Assembly (NCBI RefSeq): GCF_000150275.1
Contig: NW_002060950.1
Coordinates: 192,679 to 256,678, forward strand
DNA length: 64,000 bases
Origin: Trichoplax adhaerens
Taxonomy: Eukaryota; Placozoa; Uniplacotomia; Trichoplacea; Trichoplacidae
Reading direction: 5' to 3'
This document shows positions 58,899-64,000 of this stretch, piece after piece (the stretch's first letter is position 1; each line of letters begins with the position of its first letter). The notes beneath the pieces are model-generated. The model was not told where the DNA came from. It searched no databases and saw only the letters and a program-made list of their open reading frames with translations. The position numbers and the translations under genes were made by a program.

Positions 58899-61800
58899 AT
58901 GGCAGGTAAGCTGAAAGTTAAATACCAGGGTAGCCTATTGTTTGACCGTAGAATAGCTTATATAATGTTGCTATACAAATTTAGATGATTGAAAACATCG
59001 CTCCGTAGTAGGCAGAGTAATATATTAGATCCTTAATTGGATCAAAATTAAAAAAATACCATATTAGACTCCAAAGTGTTGACTTTATCGAGAGAGAATT
59101 ACCAGAATTAGAATCTTTTTTTATAATTTTGTTATTGTTTTAACCTACTGTGGTATTAACATAAATCTCATTATGGCTAAAGTAATTGATTCATTCTGTA
59201 GATATTTCGGTGATTAAAAGATAAAATATAAAACTGAAGTTAGTTAAGTTGCTATAAAATGTAGAATCATCATTTTTTAATCCTATCGGTGCTTTATGTC
59301 TATTTATTAGCACCCTGTAGGCCTGATCCACCTGTGGTTGGTAAAGTAACCCATCAAAGTATTGAGTTGTACTGGGATGAGCCACCATTAGAAGGCACTA
59401 ATGGTGAAGTTAAACACAATAATTCTACTGATCGAGTACGTTACTGTGTGCAAGAAGATGACAGTTCACGAAGCTTGCATCCTAAAGGTTTTGGAACTGT
59501 ATATACGTTAGTATTACGAAAATATCCCTCACAGTATACAGCATGATGGTTTTTTGATATTAAACAATAAGCATGAATTCGGATTGCTACCAAGAGCTGT
59601 ATCGAAAAAACGATTGCTTTTTTATAACATAACTAGTGATAAAATATTGTAACTTCTCTAACTTAACTGCATGACAAATTCTATTCTCTTATCTTTGCAG
59701 TGGCTATGCTCGCAATAATATTTTTCAGGGATTGGAGGCACAATGCAAATATCGCTATCGTTTGCGTGCGAGCAATTCCAACGGAAATAGCGAATGGAGT
59801 CCAGCAGTTGATGTATCGACTACACGTATGTTTTGTTGCATACAATCACACTAATTATTAAGTTATAGCACCAATTTTTCTGCATACAAATTAACTTAAG
59901 GATAGAAATTCCTCTAGCCTTTGATAATTGGCTAGTAAGATTGACTGCAACTAATAGAAATACTGTGTTTTTGTATGCATGCTCGTACTAAAATCCGATG
60001 TTACTTTTTAACTCTTGTCATACCTTATGAATTCACAAATTTTCAAAATCAAAACCGAGATATAGATAATAATAATGTTTTATGATAGCAGTAGTTAACT
60101 GATTAATTCAGCGATTTAATATAGAACTATCGTGTCGAAGACAAACCATCAATAACAGAACAATTACTCCTTCCATGATCTAAACTGGGTTTCAATCGCT
60201 ATACAACATATAGGCATTAATATTGTTATTCAGTATAACATTACCCTCATTCCTCATCTACACTAAATTACGAACAGAAATAGCTTCCGTATTTAATCTG
60301 TTATTGATTTAATTACGAAGAAATAGATATTTATCTCAAATGGAACAGACAGTACAGTATTTAGCAGATAATTCGCATTGCCTACGTATTTATTAAATAT
60401 AAAATAAACATCAAACTTAAATTCAGTTTTGATTCGTAAGTTCATTGTAACGGGTCATAGACTGTAATATTTAGTTTATAAACACAATTTATTTAATATG
60501 GCTATTAGCTATTGTTCTTTAATACAACAACATGGATTAAAAATGGCATAGGGGTATGAATTACGGAAATTCACAGACTTCATATTTATTTACGAATCAT
60601 AGTTTCATATCAACAACTTTTTTATTTTTGCGTGTTATACGGTATCTATATAAAAGATATAAATCACCAAAATAGTAATAAAAATTTCGTCATAGAATTA
60701 CACTAGCACTGATAATAATAATAGAAACAGTAATTATCGTCACTATTAATGGGTTTTTAAAAGAAATCAATGACGAATTATCCTTGAAGGGTTTTGTTAT
60801 TTTCTTGGCAGAATTAATAACGACATATACTGTTAGAATAATTAATAAATCTATTAATGAGAGTTGGGAGAAGTTGTGATTTCCTTCTATTGATGATAGT
60901 AATAGCTATATAGTAATCTGTAATCACTGATGCTTTTGTACAGCAGCTAAATACTGTACTGTAAGTCTTTACTTCATTAAAGCGCCGTCTACATCTACTT
61001 TTTTTATCTTCATTGTTAAATATACAGTAGTACCCTACTAATAGTATTTCAAATAAAACTTCAAACTATATTTTTTGGGATATAACATCAATTACATATA
61101 TTCCTCAACTTTGACTAGTAATGCTAGGGTCGGCTAGATATAGGATTCACAATTTTCAAATCTTAAAAGTCATAAGTAGTGTATGTTCTATTGCTTGTGA
61201 CCGATTTGAAATACGGTATGCAATTTCTAGGGAAACCAATTACAGGAGATGACCTACACAAAGCAGTTAATCATCAAGATAAAAATGCTGTTATACTCTT
61301 GTTGGATGAAAAGTACGTAAAGCAAATATTCTCATAATCTCTACTTACCAGAGCCCTCTCTGAATTTTTTTAGTAATATGTTAAAGATACTGATTAGTAT
61401 GCTGAATTCAACTACATAAGTTTTATCTGGTAATCATAAAGCTATCCTAGAACTAACATGACTGCTTAAATTTCTTTTCATGGTTTACAGCAAAAGTATT
61501 ATTGATTTACCAGATCGCTATGGCTTGTCTCCTTTAATGAGTGCAGCTCAAAAAGGCTACTACGAGTAAGACTGTAATTTCGATCGAATTCTTTAAATTT
61601 TCATTTATTTGAATTCAATGAAAATCAATAAGAATTATGTAAATCGTACAACATCATTTTTAAATTTAGTTATATTAAATTGAAGATAAAACTACTATGA
61701 ATTTATTATGATAGAGTGTGCGAAATTTTAATTGCCAATAATGCAGATGTTAATCGTAAGAACGCCAACGGGAAAACCAGGTATAACATCGACTCCATAC

Positions 61801-63432
61801 TTCATTTCACCTGTATAGAAGACTTACCTAAAAATTTTCTTACATTCGCCTTTTTTCAATATTAGCACATCACGTATCATAAATATAAAATAAAAGCTTT
61901 TCTTAAATTATATTTCCTAAATTCCTAAATTTGTAATGAAAAAAATTTAGCTTTATGCTAGCTTGTTTCATGGGTCACTTAAAGATTGTTCGCCTATTGC
62001 TAAAAAATGGCGCCGTCGCTTCAGAAACAGATAATGGAGGTAAAAAAATAGAGTCTAATAAAACATAGATGCAGTCTCGAATTTATCGTCTGGTAGTTAA
62101 TCTTACTAACTAGTATAGTAATGATTACTGGCATAGAAAGACACTATAATTTCATAGCAAATGTTTTATCATCCAGGATCGACCGCATTACATTGGGCTG
62201 TTGATGGTGGACATATCGATGTAGTCCGTTACCTATTGGAAAATGGGGCTAAGGTTGAAATACGGATCAACATATTAACACATAGATTAATTTAGATCTT
62301 TCTTTTCTGCATTTCGCCGCAATTATGAAATTTTTCATAAATGAAGTATTTATGAATTATTTAGGTCACTCAAAGAGATACTGTTTCTGGTTGGACTCCA
62401 ATAATAAGAGCAGGTACAGTAGCACTGCACAGTTCTGCATACATCTATATTAAAGCCTTGTAATACAGTTCTACAATTGGTCTACCAGTAATTTACTTGA
62501 TGTTGCTACAGTAATGACGATAGTATAAACAAACACCTTTAGAAAGATTCATCGCCATATCGGCCAAAGCAGCATTTGACAAATCTCATTTTAAATCATG
62601 TTTTAATATATAAATGGCTACGAGTATAGTAGTACGAATTTATATATTCTAAAGTATAAGCTTACTTAGACATTAAAATGCTTGATATAGGATTTATTAA
62701 AAGCTTGTAAAGAAAACAAACGGAGTGAAGATAAATCGCGATAGTAGTGTCTACCGTGTTGCATTCAGTTTTAGAATTAAGATTAATTGCCTAGTATAAA
62801 TTTAAATTGACCACGTCATATAGTAGTAGATTATACATTATTAATATGTTATAACCCACTTATTTTTTATCTGATAGCGGCCTCTGGAAGTAACCAGCGA
62901 GTGGTACGAGTATTAATAGATCATGGTGCTAGTGTAAATGATAAAGATCCTGAAGGCAAGACTGCATTGATGGTAAGATAACATTAACAGCTTTAACATA
63001 TTATCCATACAATCATATCAGCGAAATTCAACAAGCCTTAAAGTTTGATAAATAATTATTCAATGCTATAGGTTGCAGTTATTAACGGATCGGAAGAAGT
63101 TATTCAAGTCTTGTTGGAACATAAAGCTGATATAAGCTATAAAAACGAAGTCAGTATCGTATACGCAGATGTAAATTTTTCATGTATCATCGATATAGAT
63201 AATTTGCTTGAGTTAAAATGTCAGCCTTTCTAATAATCCTATCTATCTACTTATCTTTAGTATGGTAAAACTGCTCTAGACTTCGCTCAAACATTCGATC
63301 GTAGGGTAATCTAATTTATTTGGCTTGTAAATTATGCCCAGTATATTGAATAATGTATTTATATAATACTTAATTTTTTCTTTACAGAGGATTGTGGCCT
63401 TGTTTGAAAAATATCGCGAAGAATCTGCTTAA
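58899..63432 (+). CDS. FANK1: FANK1: fibronectin type III and ankyrin repeat protein
   Basis: Thirteen coding exons: 58899-58905 (7 nt), 59311-59506, 59701-59825, 61231-61312, 61491-61565, 61715-61780, 61951-62039, 62177-62253, 62365-62413, 62878-62972, 63072-63149, 63261-63305, 63388-63432. They total about 342 residues (human 345). The start MAAPCRPDPPVVGKV matches human KPHPPVVGKV. The FN3 domain (about 5-105) has THQSIELYWDEPP, FGTVYTGYA and YRYRLRASNSNGNSEWSPAV. Ankyrin repeats follow: GLSPLMSAAQKGYYEVCEIL, MLACFMGHLKIVRLLLKNGA, STALHWAVDGGHIDVVRYLL, SGWTPIIRAAASGSNQRVVR, GKTALMVAVINGSEEVIQVL, GKTALDFAQTFDRRRIVALF. In mammals FANK1 is testis and ciliated-cell enriched. Intron 3 is unusually long (1.4 kb). 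Confidence 0.96.
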
Positions 63433-64000
63433 GTGCAGAAATAAGCACCACAAATATTGATATTTTCAAACTTTCTATATTTTGATGAAGTACATTACAT
63501 AACATCTTGTCAAGATTATTTATAGAATTCAGTCTATTCTTTTTTGTTCTTATTGACATACAATAGTCCCTCTAAATTTTCATTCTTTGTTATTTCATTA
63601 TATTCAATCATAAAAAATTTTAAAATTTCATGGCGTCATTTAATTCTATGTTAAAGCTTATTTTATTCTGAAATAGTGAATCATGATATTATATTGTGAT
63701 CAAACTTTTCGATGATAACTAAATTTATAACAGTTTTATACTGGATTAACGGTATACTTTTATAGCAATTCCATTGCTTCCAGAATTAAATAAGACCATT
63801 TTTTCCATACTAAATTAAAATTGGAGGTAATAAAGTAAAGTATCATATCAAATTTGATTAAAATACTTAGTGAGAAACTGAGCCAAATTATGACTAATAA
63901 TTATAGTATGGATTTATGTCTTACGATATTGTGCCGTATCGATATTTAAAAAGAAAAATTCTACATATAGACCACTTCAAAAAAATTTAATGAAGACTAT
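63433..64000. other. FANK1 3' flank, nothing recognised
   Basis: AT-rich sequence after the FANK1 stop. A 66-codon minus-strand frame at 63359-63559 overlaps the last FANK1 exon and is judged spurious. The window ends before another gene can be seen. Confidence 0.4.

Noticed and set aside
60885-60945. Box C-like TTGATGA and box D-like CTGA in FANK1 intron 3
   Set aside because: They are only about 35 nt apart with no terminal stem or C'/D' boxes, too short for a C/D snoRNA.

Overview
The window is eukaryotic nuclear DNA from an animal. It is AT-rich, and its genes are split into many short exons by small GT-AG introns (mostly 50-250 bp, a few longer). The proteins encoded are one-to-one relatives of human genes over nearly their whole length. 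Compact genes, short AT-rich introns and very human-like gene content point to an early-branching marine invertebrate. A placozoan (Trichoplax/Hoilungia type) is my best guess, inferred and not proven. All protein identifications come from hand translation and recall of family sequences, with no database search.

Layout, left to right. (1) 1221-4728 (+): TMEM180/MFSD13A-like transporter, 7 coding exons. (2) 7396-12711 (+): FHIP2A (FAM160B1), a dynein/Hook adaptor, 18 exons. (3) 14506-17256 (-): lysosomal thioesterase PPT2, 9 exons, divergent from (4) 18369-20309 (+): single-exon ER E3 ligase RNF103. (5) 22172-24990 (+): NOP56, 8 exons, with a probable one-base indel near the 3' end and a candidate H/ACA snoRNA in intron 2. 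(6) 26919-30686 (+): SUPT7L, a SAGA/STAGA subunit, 12 exons. (7) 32666-34373 (-): a secreted or surface-type protein with architecture Cys-rich domain - Ig - Cys-rich domain - EGF; its 5' end is unresolved. (8) 34374-46339: about 12 kb with no recognisable gene. (9) 46340-49005 (+): FAM204A, 8 exons. (10) 50160-57365 (-): a 25-exon, about 924-residue coiled-coil protein, possibly TSNAXIP1-related and ciliary. (11) 58899-63432 (+): FANK1 (FN3 plus ankyrin repeats), 13 exons. For every complete model the exon phases are compatible and the summed length is close to the human relative where one is known.

The genes do not form a pathway. They are a mixed set of housekeeping and ciliary genes. The most striking non-coding structure is a family of GTAC-based 5-mer repeats (GTACT/GTACA), arranged as near-perfect palindromes and hairpins. 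Clusters lie about 0.2-0.9 kb upstream of FHIP2A, the PPT2/RNF103 divergent pair, NOP56, SUPT7L and FAM204A. Separate tandem repeats (140 bp x3, 46 bp x4, 120 bp x2) are also present.
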